A stretch of DNA of 64,000 nucleotides from positions 372,001 to 436,000 of the forward strand of contig NZ_OKQO01000001.1 of the NCBI RefSeq assembly GCF_900289145.1, read 5' to 3'. The notes under the pieces are model-generated. The model saw only the letters and a list, made by a program, of their open reading frames with translations, was not told where the DNA came from and did not search any database. Positions 1-9,543 of the stretch are shown piece by piece. Within the stretch, counting starts at the first letter, position 1; each line of letters begins with the position of its first letter. The position numbers were made by a program, and so were the translations under genes. The DNA comes from Neobittarella massiliensis (ex Bilen et al. 2018) (GTDB lineage: Bacteria > Bacillota > Clostridia > Oscillospirales > Ruminococcaceae).

Positions 1-597
1 GGCGGCCTGCCCTGTATCGGCCGCAGCATGCTGGCCTTCCAGCAGTGCCGCGATATAACCGGCATCGTGGTGGTCACCCGGCAGGACCTATTTTCCCCGG
101 TACAGGCCATCGCCGCCGACCTGGGGGTCGACAAGCTGCGCCACATCGTCGCCGGGGGGAAGAGCCGCCAGCAGTCGGTGGCCGCCGGCGTCGCCTGCCT
201 GCCGGAGAGCTGCCAGTACATCGCCGTACACGACGGCGCCCGCCCGCTGGTGCGGCCCGATTGTATCACCGAGGTGCTGGCCGACGCCGTCACCTACGGG
301 GCGGCCACTGCCGCCGTGTCGGTCAAAGACACCATCAAGGTGTCCGATGACAGCGGCTTCATCGCCGCCACCCCTGACCGGTCCACCCTCTACAGCTGCC
401 AGACCCCGCAGATCTTCGCCGCCGGTCCCTACCGCCAGGCGCTCGCCGGCGCCGCCGGTCAGGGTCTCGACTTCACCGACGACTGCCAGCTGCTGGAGCA
501 CGCCGGCCAAAAGGTCTATCTCTCCCGCGGCGACTACCAGAACATCAAGATCACCACGCCCGAAGACATTGCCCTGGCCGAGAGCTTTCTCGACTAG
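1..597 (+). CDS. ispD: 2-C-methyl-D-erythritol 4-phosphate cytidylyltransferase, 5' end missing
   Basis: The enzyme transfers CMP from CTP to methylerythritol phosphate, the third step of the non-mevalonate isoprenoid pathway. The reading frame is open from base 1. The residues before the first ATG at position 28 ([14 protein letters not shown]) already match the family, so the start codon lies upstream of the window and the gene is only cut by the window edge. Visible family motifs are [18 protein letters not shown], the TDDCQLLE stretch and the C-terminal [11 protein letters not shown]. The next gene, ispF, acts two steps later in the same pathway and follows after a 73-base gap, so the two are probably co-transcribed. 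Confidence 0.95.
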   Translation, partial: GGLPCIGRSMLAFQQCRDITGIVVVTRQDLFSPVQAIAADLGVDKLRHIVAGGKSRQQSVAAGVACLPESCQYIAVHDGARPLVRPDCITEVLADAVTYGAATAAVSVKDTIKVSDDSGFIAATPDRSTLYSCQTPQIFAAGPYRQALAGAAGQGLDFTDDCQLLEHAGQKVYLSRGDYQNIKITTPEDIALAESFLD

Positions 598-670
598 CGG
601 CCTCTTGGCGGCGTTCACGATATACTGCCGGCGTGGCACCGCCGGCAGCCCTTTGCAGAGAGGAGCGGCT

Positions 671-1186
671 ATGCGCATAGGACACGGATACGACGTACAC
701 GCCTTGGCGCCCGAACGGGCGCTCATTTTGGGCGGTGTGCAGATAGAATACGAGCGGGGGCTCGCCGGCCATTCCGACGCCGACGTGCTCACCCACGCCG
801 TGATGGACAGCCTGCTGGGCGCCGCCGCCCTGGGCGACATCGGCACCCACTTTCCCGACACCGACGACCGCTACCGCGGGGCCAGCAGCCTGGCGCTGTT
901 GCGCCAGGTGGCTAAACTGCTGACCGAGGCGGGCTACGAGGTGCAGAATATCGACTGTACGCTCATTGCCCAAGCGCCCAAGGTGGCCCCTTACATACCG
1001 GCCATGCGCCAAAATATCGCCCGGTGTCTGGGCATCGCCGTCGACCGGGTCGGCGTCAAGGCCACCACTGAGGAGCGCCTGGGCTTTACCGGCCGCGGGG
1101 AGGGGATGTCCGCCCACAGCGTCTGCCTGCTAAATGAGCGGTCGTCCGGCCAGAGAGGGGAGGTCACACCGTGCAGCAGATCCTGA
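671..1186 (+). CDS. ispF: 2-C-methyl-D-erythritol 2,4-cyclodiphosphate synthase
   Basis: IspF cyclises CDP-methylerythritol 2-phosphate with loss of CMP in the non-mevalonate pathway. The 171-residue protein has the usual length plus a short unconserved tail. It starts with the classic GHGYDVH motif, which carries metal ligands Asp8 and His10, and His42 is in place as the third zinc ligand after GHSDADVL. The C-terminal [15 protein letters not shown] segment is also typical. ATG at 671 follows an AGAGGAG ribosome binding site. The last 16 bases overlap the GTG start of cdaA, which suggests translational coupling of isoprenoid and c-di-AMP genes. Confidence 0.96.
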   Translation: MRIGHGYDVHALAPERALILGGVQIEYERGLAGHSDADVLTHAVMDSLLGAAALGDIGTHFPDTDDRYRGASSLALLRQVAKLLTEAGYEVQNIDCTLIAQAPKVAPYIPAMRQNIARCLGIAVDRVGVKATTEERLGFTGRGEGMSAHSVCLLNERSSGQRGEVTPCSRS

Positions 1187-2040
1187 TGTTTTTCGACTCC
1201 ATCGTCAGCGTCATCAAAACCATCACTTTTGTCGACGTGCTCGATGTGGCCATCGTCTCCTACATCATCTACATCGCTTTCGTTCTGGTGCGCGAGACCC
1301 GCGCCGCCCAGCTCATCAAAGGCGTGGCCATCTTTGTGGTGGCCTATGTGCTGGCCGCTCAGTTCGGCCTGTCCACTTTAAAGTTCCTGCTCAACGCAGT
1401 GCTGCAGTTCGGCGTTATCGCCATGGTAGTCATCTTTCAGCCCGAGCTGCGCCGCGCGCTGGAAAAGGTGGGCCGCACCAAGATCGGCAACCTGCAGCTG
1501 TTTCGCCAGTCGGCCCCCGACGAGGAGCAGCAGCGCAAGATACGCCGCATGATCATGACGGTGTGCGACGCCGCCGACATGCTCTCCAACAAAAAGACCG
1601 GCGCGCTCATCGTGGTGGAGTGCACCACCAAGCTGGGCGAGATCGCCGCCACCGGCACCACGCTCGACGCGGTGCCCAGCGTCGAGCTGTTCGGCAACCT
1701 GTTTTTCGTCAACACCCCGCTGCACGACGGCGCCATCATCATGCGCGACGGGCTCATTCACGCCGCCGGCTGTTTTTTGCCGCTGAGCGACAATTTCGAG
1801 ATCTCTAAAGAGCTGGGTACCCGCCACCGGGCCGCTCTGGGCGTGTCCGAAAATTCCGACGCTATGGTGGTGGTGGTGTCCGAGGAGACCGGCCTCATCT
1901 CGGTGGCGCAAAACGGCCACCTGCACCGCGGCATCGAGCGCGACTACCTGCAAAAGCTGCTCTCCAACGAGCTGTTGCCCCAAAGACCTGACGACACCCA
2001 GCAGAAAAAGCGGCCGTTTTGGAAGAGGGGGTCGAAATGA
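1171..2040 (+). CDS. cdaA: diadenylate cyclase CdaA (c-di-AMP synthase)
   Basis: The protein makes cyclic di-AMP from two ATP at the membrane. c-di-AMP controls potassium, osmolyte and cell-wall homeostasis in Firmicutes. The 289 residues contain three N-terminal membrane segments (roughly 10-90), then a linker and the DAC domain. The catalytic DGA motif is at 186-188 (LHDGAII) and the RHR motif at 218-220 (GTRHRAALG). The start is GTG 1171 after GAGGTC-type ribosome binding sequence, inside the end of ispF. Its stop overlaps the start of cdaR by an ATGA junction, as expected for the conserved cdaA-cdaR pair. Confidence 0.96.
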   Translation: MQQILMFFDSIVSVIKTITFVDVLDVAIVSYIIYIAFVLVRETRAAQLIKGVAIFVVAYVLAAQFGLSTLKFLLNAVLQFGVIAMVVIFQPELRRALEKVGRTKIGNLQLFRQSAPDEEQQRKIRRMIMTVCDAADMLSNKKTGALIVVECTTKLGEIAATGTTLDAVPSVELFGNLFFVNTPLHDGAIIMRDGLIHAAGCFLPLSDNFEISKELGTRHRAALGVSENSDAMVVVVSEETGLISVAQNGHLHRGIERDYLQKLLSNELLPQRPDDTQQKKRPFWKRGSK

Positions 2041-3308
2041 AAAAAACGAAAAAACTGGATTTCCAGAAGATGATCGAAAACGGTCTCACCCTCAAGCTGG
2101 TGTCGGTGCTGGTGGCCATCCTGCTCTGGTTCGGCGTGGCCATGATCTTTTCACCCACCGTCGACAATGCCCGCATCCGGGGCGTGCCCATCACCATCTC
2201 CCCCAACAACGAGACGCTGGCCGGCCTGGGGCTCGAGGCCGTCGGCGGCCAGACTGAAACGGTCACCGTGCGGGTCAAGGGCAGCCGCGAAGTGGTCGGC
2301 GCCCTGAAACCGTCCGATATCGTCGTCTCGCCGGTCCTCACCGATGTCACCGGCCCCGGCACCTATACCCTGCAGCTGCGCTGGTCCAAACAAAACGTGA
2401 TGGACGATTTCGAGATCCTGGGTGTCTCGCCCGAGAAGATGGAGTTCACCTTTGCCCGGGTGGTCAGCAAAAAGCTCACCGTCGAGGCCAAAGCCGTCGG
2501 CCTCACCGCCAAAGACGGCTACGTGCTGGGCAAGCCCACCACCGACCCGGTCGAGATCACCGTCAAGGGCCCCGAGGGGACAGTCGATAAGATCGAGCGC
2601 TGCGTGGCCACCGTCACCAGCGACACCGTCCTCTCCCGCACCTACAAGGTCCCCGCCGAGCTCACCCTGTACGATGCCGACGGCAACGAGGTGGAAAAGA
2701 CCGATGCCATGACCTTCGACGTCTCCGATGTCGAGATGACCATCCCGGTGCTCAAAAAGGCCACTCTGCCGCTCAAGGTCAAGTTCCTAAACGCCCCGGC
2801 CAGCATCCAGACCGACAAGCTCACCTACGAGCTGTCGGCCAAAGAGATCGATGTGGCCGGTCCCGAAGAGACCATCAGCAAGCTCGAGGCCATCAATGTG
2901 GGCTATATCAACCTGCTCGACTTCAAATACGGCGAGGGCTACACCTTCCAGATCGAGCTGCCCAACGGCTTTGTCAATCTCGACAGCTTCGATACCGTGT
3001 CGGTCACCTTCGGCGGTGCCTATGCGGGCAAGTCGATCACCGTCAGCAATTTCAGTGTCATCAACCCGCCCTCCAACTGGAACGTCACCGTCACCACCAA
3101 GCGCATCTACGGGGTGCAAATGGCGGGCCTGGCCGCCGATATCGCCGCCCTGCAAGAGACCAACGTGGTCGCCGAGATCGACGCCTCCACCATCGATATG
3201 AAAGAGGGGCAGTATAACGTCCCGGTCAAGCTCTACGCCACCGACGGCAGCACCGTGTGGGCCGCTGGCAGCTACGAGGCAGTGGTGGAGATCAGCGCCA
3301 AAAAGTAG
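2037..3308 (+). CDS. cdaR: YbbR-domain protein, CdaA regulator CdaR
   Basis: CdaR is a membrane-anchored partner that modulates CdaA activity from outside the membrane. The 423-residue protein has one N-terminal transmembrane helix (about residues 22-45, rich in L, V, I and A) followed by repeated beta-rich YbbR modules. Typical module phrases such as VTVRVKGSREVV and VEITVKGPEGTV recur along its length. ATG 2037 was chosen because it overlaps the cdaA stop (ATGA) and follows a GAAGAGGGGG binding site. In many Firmicutes glmM follows this gene. Here a terminator follows and glmM is absent from this position. Confidence 0.93.
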   Translation: MKKTKKLDFQKMIENGLTLKLVSVLVAILLWFGVAMIFSPTVDNARIRGVPITISPNNETLAGLGLEAVGGQTETVTVRVKGSREVVGALKPSDIVVSPVLTDVTGPGTYTLQLRWSKQNVMDDFEILGVSPEKMEFTFARVVSKKLTVEAKAVGLTAKDGYVLGKPTTDPVEITVKGPEGTVDKIERCVATVTSDTVLSRTYKVPAELTLYDADGNEVEKTDAMTFDVSDVEMTIPVLKKATLPLKVKFLNAPASIQTDKLTYELSAKEIDVAGPEETISKLEAINVGYINLLDFKYGEGYTFQIELPNGFVNLDSFDTVSVTFGGAYAGKSITVSNFSVINPPSNWNVTVTTKRIYGVQMAGLAADIAALQETNVVAEIDASTIDMKEGQYNVPVKLYATDGSTVWAAGSYEAVVEISAKK

Positions 3309-3430
3309 CGGATAAAAAGCTGCTGCGCGGTGAAGACCAGGCTTTTTCAGGCGTATCTGCGCCCACCAGCTCACCGGGTTTACAGAGCCCACAGCGTGTC
3401 GCGCGCCGTACACCACCCCCAAAAGCAGTG

Positions 3431-3466
3431 CTGTCCTGCCGGGCGAGTCCCGGCGGGGCAGTTTTT
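3431..3466 (+). terminator. intrinsic terminator after cdaR
   Basis: A 13-base stem (arms 3431-3443 and 3449-3461, with two G-U pairs) and a 5-base loop are followed by TTTTT. It closes the ispD-ispF-cdaA-cdaR transcript. Confidence 0.8.
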
Positions 3467-3486
3467 GAGTAAAAAGGAGTCCCGAT

Positions 3487-5094
3487 TTGTTACTGATATC
3501 AGGTATCAAGCTGCCCGTCGGCCGCGACAAGAGCGAGGCGATCACCCGGGCGCTGCACGCGCTGGCCGTGCGCCCCGAACAGGTCCAGGCCGCCCACTTG
3601 GCCAAGGTCTCACTGGATGCCCGGCGCCAAAACGCCATGCAGCTGGTTTGCTCGGTCAAGGTGCAGCTGCACACCCCCGCGCAGGAGCAGGCGGCCGCCG
3701 CCCGCTGCCCCGCCGCCCGCTTTTATACCGAGGAAGACCCCGTGTTCGCCCCCGCCGGCCCGCCGCTCGGCGATCCGCCAGTGGTGGTGGGGCTGGGTCC
3801 GGCCGGCCTGTTTTGCGCGCTGGCGCTGGCCCGGCAGGGCTACCGCCCCATCGTGCTCGAGCGGGGCGGTCCGGTCGAGGACCGCTGCCGCACGGTCGAG
3901 CAGTTCTGGCACACCGGCCGGCTCGATGCAAATACCAACGTGCAGTTCGGTGAAGGGGGGGCCGGCACCTTTTCCGACGGCAAGCTCACCACCCGTATCT
4001 CCGACAGCCGCTGCCACTACGTGCTGCGCCAGCTGGTGCACTTTGGCGCGCCCGAGCAGATCCTGCACCGGGCCAAACCCCACATCGGCACCGACCTGCT
4101 GCGCGATGTGGTGGCCGCCATCCGCCGCGAGATCGTGGCCCTGGGCGGGCAGGTGCACTTCTACTGCCAGCTCGAAAAGCTCTGTACCGACAGCGCCGGC
4201 CGCATCTGCGGTGCCGTCGCCGGCGGCCAAAAATTCAGCTGCCAGCAGCTGGTGCTGGCGGTGGGCCACAGCGCCCGCGACACCTTTTTTACCATCTTCG
4301 AGCAGGGGGTAAAGGCGGCGCCCAAAGCCTTTTCGGTGGGCCTGCGCGTCGAGCACCTGCAGGCGGATATCGACCGCGGCCTCTACGGGCCGCTGGCCGC
4401 CGGTGGACACCGCCACCGCGATCTGCCGGTGGGCGAGTACCAGCTCTCCTGGCGTCAGGGCGACCGGGGGGTGTACACCTTCTGCATGTGCCCCGGCGGT
4501 CTGGTGGTTCCCGCCGCCTCCCAGACAGAGATGGTGGTGGTAAACGGCATGAGCGAGTTTGCCCGCGACCGCCAAAACGCCAACAGCGCGGTGGTGGTGT
4601 CGGTAGACAGCCGCGATTTTGGCCCCGGGGTAGACGGCGGCATCCGCTTTCAGCAGCAGCTCGAGCGCCGGGCCTACCAGCTGGGGGGCGGCAACTACCG
4701 CGCCCCCATCCAAACGGTGGGCCGCTTTTTGCAGGGCGAGCCCGGCGCGCAGCTGGGCCGGGTGGCCCCCAGCTACTGTCTGGGCACCACGCCGGCCGAT
4801 TTCGGGCAGCTGTTTTCCCCGGATATTTTGCAGATGCTGCGTCAGGGCCTCACCCGCTTTGGTCGCCGCCTGCCCGGGTTCGACGCCCCCGACGCGGTGC
4901 TCACCGGGGTCGAGAGCCGCACCTCCTCCCCGGTGCGGCTGCTCCGGGGCGAAGATTGCCAGTCGCTGTCCTGTCCCGGCCTCTATCCCTGCGGCGAAGG
5001 GGCCGGCTATGCCGGCGGCATCATGAGCGCCGCTGTCGACGGCATCCGCGTGGCCCAGCAGATCATGCAGCAGGGCCGCCCGCCCCGCCGGTGA
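3487..5094 (+). CDS. FAD-dependent oxidoreductase (COG2509-type uncharacterised dehydrogenase)
   Basis: This is a flavoprotein of a widespread but functionally unassigned family related to electron-transfer flavoprotein and geranylgeranyl reductase-like enzymes. The 535 residues begin with a short domain (1-90). The Rossmann FAD-binding motif GLGPAG lies at 102-107 and ends in a Glu-containing strand (VLERG). A second family motif, NVQFGEGGAGTFSDGKL, follows, and the C-terminal GEGAGYAGGIMSAAVDG closes the FAD site. Translation most likely starts at TTG 3487, seven bases after AAGGAG; no ATG or GTG in the neighbourhood is better placed. It stands alone between a terminator and the recJ promoter. 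The substrate cannot be inferred. Confidence 0.85.
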   Translation: MLLISGIKLPVGRDKSEAITRALHALAVRPEQVQAAHLAKVSLDARRQNAMQLVCSVKVQLHTPAQEQAAAARCPAARFYTEEDPVFAPAGPPLGDPPVVVGLGPAGLFCALALARQGYRPIVLERGGPVEDRCRTVEQFWHTGRLDANTNVQFGEGGAGTFSDGKLTTRISDSRCHYVLRQLVHFGAPEQILHRAKPHIGTDLLRDVVAAIRREIVALGGQVHFYCQLEKLCTDSAGRICGAVAGGQKFSCQQLVLAVGHSARDTFFTIFEQGVKAAPKAFSVGLRVEHLQADIDRGLYGPLAAGGHRHRDLPVGEYQLSWRQGDRGVYTFCMCPGGLVVPAASQTEMVVVNGMSEFARDRQNANSAVVVSVDSRDFGPGVDGGIRFQQQLERRAYQLGGGNYRAPIQTVGRFLQGEPGAQLGRVAPSYCLGTTPADFGQLFSPDILQMLRQGLTRFGRRLPGFDAPDAVLTGVESRTSSPVRLLRGEDCQSLSCPGLYPCGEGAGYAGGIMSAAVDGIRVAQQIMQQGRPPRR

Positions 5095-5117
5095 CCGCAC
5101 GCGATCGCCGTTACAAG

Positions 5118-5146
5118 TTGAATACCGGCGCAAAAAATGCTATAAT
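5118..5146 (+). promoter_or_regulatory. sigma-A promoter of the recJ-relA operon
   Basis: TTGAAT (5118-5123), a 17-base spacer and a perfect TATAAT (5141-5146) preceded by TGC (extended -10). The leader to recJ is about 120 bases. Confidence 0.85.
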
Positions 5147-5272
5147 CAGTAGATATCTTTTTGACCAAAAACAGGGCAGACCCGCTGCCCGCCTGCGGGT
5201 GTGGCCGGCAGACCGCCGCGGCGCATACAGCGCCGGCAGCTTTGCCGCCGATACCCGAGAGAGTGTGAGAAT

Positions 5273-7336
5273 GTGCGTATACTAAAGTGGGAGTACCCAT
5301 CCAAAAAACCAAATACCGCCAGCAGCGATCTGGCCGCGTCTACCGGCCTGCCGCCGCTGGTCTGCCGGGTGCTGTGCGCCCGCGGTGTAGACGATGCCGA
5401 CAAGGTCGAGGCGTACATGGCCGACACCGGCCCGATCGAGAGCCCCTGGGCCCTGGCCGGTATGAAAGAAGCCGTCGCCCGCATCCAGCAGGCTCTCGAC
5501 CGCGGCGAGCGCATCGCCGTGTTCGGCGATTACGATGCCGACGGCGTCACCTCCACCGTGCTGCTCTACTCCTACCTCGAGATGCTGGGCGCCGATGTCT
5601 GCTACTACATCCCCACCCGTGAGGACGACGGCTACGGTCTGTCCTGCGGGGCCATCGACCAGCTGCAGCAAAAAGGGGTGCAGCTCATCATCACGGTAGA
5701 TAACGGTATCGCCTGCCTGCAGGAAGTCGACTACGCCGCCTCGCTGGGGATCGACGTGGTGGTCACCGACCACCATCAGCCCGGTCAAGAGCTGCCGGCG
5801 GCCGCCGCGGTCATCGACCCCTATCGCCGCGACTGCCCCAGCACCTACAAGACTATGGCCGGGGTGGGGGTGGCCTTTAAGCTGGTCTGCGCACTGGAGG
5901 ATGCAGACCCCCGCGACATGCTCGACGAGCTGGCCCCGCTGGTGGCCATCGGCACCGTGGCCGACGTCATGCCCCTCTGGGGCGAAAACCGCATCATCGT
6001 CAAGCAGGGCCTGGCCCAGCTGCCCTACTGCGACAACCCCGGCCTGCTGGCGCTCATCGCCCAGTGCCTCAAAGAACCCGGCGAGATCTCGGCCCAAACG
6101 CTGGCTTTCACCATCGTCCCGCGGATCAATGCCGCCGGCCGCATGGGCAGCGCCGAGGTGGCCGTCAAGCTGCTCACCTGTCTCGACGAGGAGGAGGCCG
6201 CCGGCTACGTCGAGCAGCTCTGCGGTCAAAACACCCGCCGGCAAGAGGTAGAGGCCCAGATCATCGCCGACGTCGCCCGCCTCGAAAAAGAGCACCCCGA
6301 ATACTTCTCCCAGCGGGTCATCGTACTCGACGGCGAGGGCTGGCACAAAGGGATCGTGGGCATCGTCTCCTCCCGCATCGTCGACCGCTACGCCAAGCCC
6401 TGCATCCTGCTGGTCAAAGACGGCGAGCAGGCCAAGGGTTCCGGCCGCAGCTTCGGCGACTTCTCGCTCTACCAGGCGCTGCAGTACGCCAGCGGGCACC
6501 TCGAGCGCTTTGGCGGCCACAAGCTGGCCGCCGGCCTCACCATGAAGAGCCAAAATATCCCCGCCTTCCGCCGCGCCATCAACGAGTACGCGCAAAAAGA
6601 GCACCCCTATATGCCGCTGCCCAAGCTGCAGATCGACACCGAGCTGGCCCCGGCCGAGGTGACGCTGGAAAACGTCTATGCGCTCGAGCGGCTGGGCCCC
6701 TACGGCCATCAAAACCCCAAGCCCAATTTCGTGCTCGCCGGCTGTTCTATCGAGGGCATCTTTCCCATCAGTCACGACAAGCACCTGCGTCTCAAGCTCA
6801 AAAAAGACGGCCAAACTCTGTTTGCAGTCTACTTTCGCATGTCCACCAAAGACTTCGGCTACAAGGTGGGCGACGTGGTAGACATTGCCGTCACCCTCGA
6901 CAGCTACCAGTACCTGGGGGAGGAGAGCGTCTCTATCAAGGTAAAAGACATCCACCCCCGCCCGCTGCCGCCCGATATCTACCGCCACATCGGCATCTAT
7001 CAAAAAATGCAGCTGTGCGAGCCGCTCTCCGACGAGGAGATGGCTCTCACCGGCGCCACCCGGCAGGATATTGGCCTGGTCTATAAGGCGGTGCTGTACT
7101 ATGGCGGTCAGGTGGGCGACCCCATCGTTTTTTACGCCAAGATCTGCCACAAGGGCATCTCCTACAGCAAGATGATGCTGGCGCTGTCGGGGCTCTGCGA
7201 TCTGGGCATCTTAAAGCCGGCGACCAGCGGCGCCGCGCGCTGCCTGCGGGTAGACCGCGGCGTGCGCGCCGACCTGGGCCGCTCGGCGGTATATCGATCT
7301 TTTTGTGAAAAAAGGACTGCACAGTTATGGATATAA
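5273..7336 (+). CDS. recJ: single-stranded-DNA-specific 5'-3' exonuclease RecJ
   Basis: RecJ degrades single-stranded DNA 5' to 3' in recombination, mismatch and base-excision repair. The 687-residue protein has the DHH phosphoesterase core with GDYDADG at 85-91 and DHH at 166-168. The downstream DHHA1 motif region includes GSGRSFGDFSL and FGGHKLAAGL. A nucleic-acid-binding domain follows, and the C-terminal extension is characteristic of Firmicutes RecJ. GTG 5273 gives MRILKWEYPS, a natural N-terminus. A longer reading frame exists upstream, but its sequence has no family character. The stop overlaps the start of relA by ten bases, as often seen where recJ precedes relA in Clostridia. Confidence 0.94.
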   Translation: MRILKWEYPSKKPNTASSDLAASTGLPPLVCRVLCARGVDDADKVEAYMADTGPIESPWALAGMKEAVARIQQALDRGERIAVFGDYDADGVTSTVLLYSYLEMLGADVCYYIPTREDDGYGLSCGAIDQLQQKGVQLIITVDNGIACLQEVDYAASLGIDVVVTDHHQPGQELPAAAAVIDPYRRDCPSTYKTMAGVGVAFKLVCALEDADPRDMLDELAPLVAIGTVADVMPLWGENRIIVKQGLAQLPYCDNPGLLALIAQCLKEPGEISAQTLAFTIVPRINAAGRMGSAEVAVKLLTCLDEEEAAGYVEQLCGQNTRRQEVEAQIIADVARLEKEHPEYFSQRVIVLDGEGWHKGIVGIVSSRIVDRYAKPCILLVKDGEQAKGSGRSFGDFSLYQALQYASGHLERFGGHKLAAGLTMKSQNIPAFRRAINEYAQKEHPYMPLPKLQIDTELAPAEVTLENVYALERLGPYGHQNPKPNFVLAGCSIEGIFPISHDKHLRLKLKKDGQTLFAVYFRMSTKDFGYKVGDVVDIAVTLDSYQYLGEESVSIKVKDIHPRPLPPDIYRHIGIYQKMQLCEPLSDEEMALTGATRQDIGLVYKAVLYYGGQVGDPIVFYAKICHKGISYSKMMLALSGLCDLGILKPATSGAARCLRVDRGVRADLGRSAVYRSFCEKRTAQLWI

Positions 7337-9513
7337 TGCGTTTTGAAGACCTCGAAAAGACGCTGCAGGAGAGCGAGAAGAGCTACGACCTGCCCCTCAT
7401 CGAAAAGGCCTATCACCTGGCCGATAACGCCCATGCCGGGCAGATGCGGCTGTCGGGCGAGCCGTATATCACCCACCCGCTGCACGTGGCGGCGCTGCTC
7501 GTCGAGCTGGGCATGGATACCGACTGTATCGTGGCCGCCCTGCTGCACGACGTCATCGAGGATACCGATACCCCGCTGGAGGCGGTGAAAAAGACCTTTG
7601 GCGAAGACGTGGCGCTGCTGGTCGATGGGGTTACCAAGCTGGGCAAGATCCAGTTCACCACCCGTGAGGACGAGCAGGCCGAGAACGTGCGCAAAATGCT
7701 CCTGGCCATGAGTCAGGATATCCGGGTCATCCTCATCAAGCTGTGCGACCGGCTGCACAACATGCGCACCCTCGATGCCAAGCCCCCGCAAAAACAGCGC
7801 GACACCTCGCTCGAGACCATGGAGGTCTATGCCCCCATCGCCCACCGGCTGGGCATCACCACCGTCAAAGAGGAGCTGGAGGACACTGCCTTAAAGTACC
7901 TCGACCCCTTTGGCTACCAGCAGATCCAGAAATACCTGGCCGAGAACAAGATGGACCAGGAGGGCTTTTTGCAGACCATCACCGGCCGCATCCGCGAGCG
8001 CCTGGCCGACTACACCGACGTCATCGAGATATCCGGCCGCATGAAGTCGGTCTACGGCATCTACCGCAAGGTGTTCATCGCCGGCAAAAATTTCGACGAG
8101 ATCTACGACATCGTGGCGGTGCGCATCCTCTGCAACACCGTCAACGAGTGCTATAACATCCTGGGCCTCATGCACGACCTGTTCAGGCCCATCCCCAACC
8201 GCTTTAAAGACTATATCTCCACCCCCAAGCCCAACATGTACCAGTCGCTGCACACCACCGTCATCTCCAAAGAGCGCATGCCGTTCGAGATCCAGATACG
8301 CACCTACGAGATGCACCACACCGCCGAGTACGGCATCGCCGCTCACTGGAAGTACAAGGCCGGCATCCGCGGCGGCGGCAGCGACAAGATGGACGAGCGC
8401 CTGGCCTGGATCCGCCAGCTGCTCGAGGCGCAAAAAGAGTCCGAGGACGCCCGCGACCTCATCCGCAGCATCAAGAGCGACCTGGCCATCGAGGAGGTCT
8501 ACGCCTTCACCCCGAAAGGAGATGTCAAGAGCCTGCCCAAAGGCTCCACGGTCATCGACTTCGCCTACGCCATCCACTCCGGGGTGGGCAACGCCATGGT
8601 CGGGGCCAAGGTGGACGGCCGCATCGTCTCGCTGGACTACCAGATCCAAAACGGCGAGATCATCGAGATCATCACCTCCAAATCCCCCGGCCGCGGTCCC
8701 AGCCGCGACTGGCTCAAGATCGTGCGCACCAGCGAGGCCCGCAACAAGATCCGCAACTGGTTCAAAAAGACCCAGCGGGAGGAGAACATCCTCGAGGGCA
8801 AGATCGAGGTGGAGCGCGAATTCAAGCGCAACCAGATAAGTGCCGACGACAAGATGCTCGAGGAGCTGCTGGCCGGCACCTACAAAAAGTACCAGCTCTC
8901 CAGCCTGGACGACTTCTATGCCGCCCTGGGCTACGGCGGCATCAGTCTCACCCGGCTCATGCCCCGCATCAAAGAGGCCTACAACAAAATGGTCAAGCCG
9001 GCCGAGCCGGTCATGCAAAAGCAGGATGTGCCCATCACCAGACCGCGGCGCTCCTCCTCGGGCGGTGTCGAGGTCGAGGGGATCGACAACTGTCTGATCA
9101 AGTTCGCCAAGTGCTGTAACCCCCTGCCCGGCGACAACATCGTCGGCTTCATCACCCGCGGCTTCGGCGTCTCGGTCCACAAGAGCGACTGCCCCAACGT
9201 GCTGGCCGCCCAAAACCTGGAGGAGAACAGCCAGCGCTGGGTCAACGTCCGCTGGAGCGCCTCCAACCAGGATTCGTTCAAATCCACCCTCGAGGTGGTG
9301 GGTCTCGATCGGCAGGGCCTGTTCGCCGATATCTCGGTGGCGCTGTCGGCCATGCGGGTGCCCATCTACGCCATCAACGCCCGCAGCCTGGGCAACGGCT
9401 ACGCGGTGGTGGTGATCACCGTGGGCATCACCAATCTGGAGCACCTGAACAGCATTACCGCCCGCCTGAAAAAGATCCAGGGGGTCGAGAGCGTGGAGCG
9501 CGCCAAGCAGTAG
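7327..9513 (+). CDS. relA: bifunctional (p)ppGpp synthetase/hydrolase Rel
   Basis: Rel makes and degrades the stringent-response alarmone (p)ppGpp and senses uncharged tRNA on ribosomes. The 728 residues contain an intact HD hydrolase domain (His50 and HD at 74-75 in LLHDVIED), then the synthetase domain with PNMYQSLHTT. The TGS domain (VYAFTPKGDVKSLPKGS) and a C-terminal ACT domain follow. The conserved CCNPLPGD motif lies before the ACT domain. Both catalytic halves look complete, so this is a long bifunctional Rel. ATG 7327 is ten bases after AAAGGA and overlaps the recJ stop. Confidence 0.96.
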   Translation: MDIMRFEDLEKTLQESEKSYDLPLIEKAYHLADNAHAGQMRLSGEPYITHPLHVAALLVELGMDTDCIVAALLHDVIEDTDTPLEAVKKTFGEDVALLVDGVTKLGKIQFTTREDEQAENVRKMLLAMSQDIRVILIKLCDRLHNMRTLDAKPPQKQRDTSLETMEVYAPIAHRLGITTVKEELEDTALKYLDPFGYQQIQKYLAENKMDQEGFLQTITGRIRERLADYTDVIEISGRMKSVYGIYRKVFIAGKNFDEIYDIVAVRILCNTVNECYNILGLMHDLFRPIPNRFKDYISTPKPNMYQSLHTTVISKERMPFEIQIRTYEMHHTAEYGIAAHWKYKAGIRGGGSDKMDERLAWIRQLLEAQKESEDARDLIRSIKSDLAIEEVYAFTPKGDVKSLPKGSTVIDFAYAIHSGVGNAMVGAKVDGRIVSLDYQIQNGEIIEIITSKSPGRGPSRDWLKIVRTSEARNKIRNWFKKTQREENILEGKIEVEREFKRNQISADDKMLEELLAGTYKKYQLSSLDDFYAALGYGGISLTRLMPRIKEAYNKMVKPAEPVMQKQDVPITRPRRSSSGGVEVEGIDNCLIKFAKCCNPLPGDNIVGFITRGFGVSVHKSDCPNVLAAQNLEENSQRWVNVRWSASNQDSFKSTLEVVGLDRQGLFADISVALSAMRVPIYAINARSLGNGYAVVVITVGITNLEHLNSITARLKKIQGVESVERAKQ

Positions 9514-9543
9514 CGCCCCACACGCAAGAGAGGTACGATCTAT

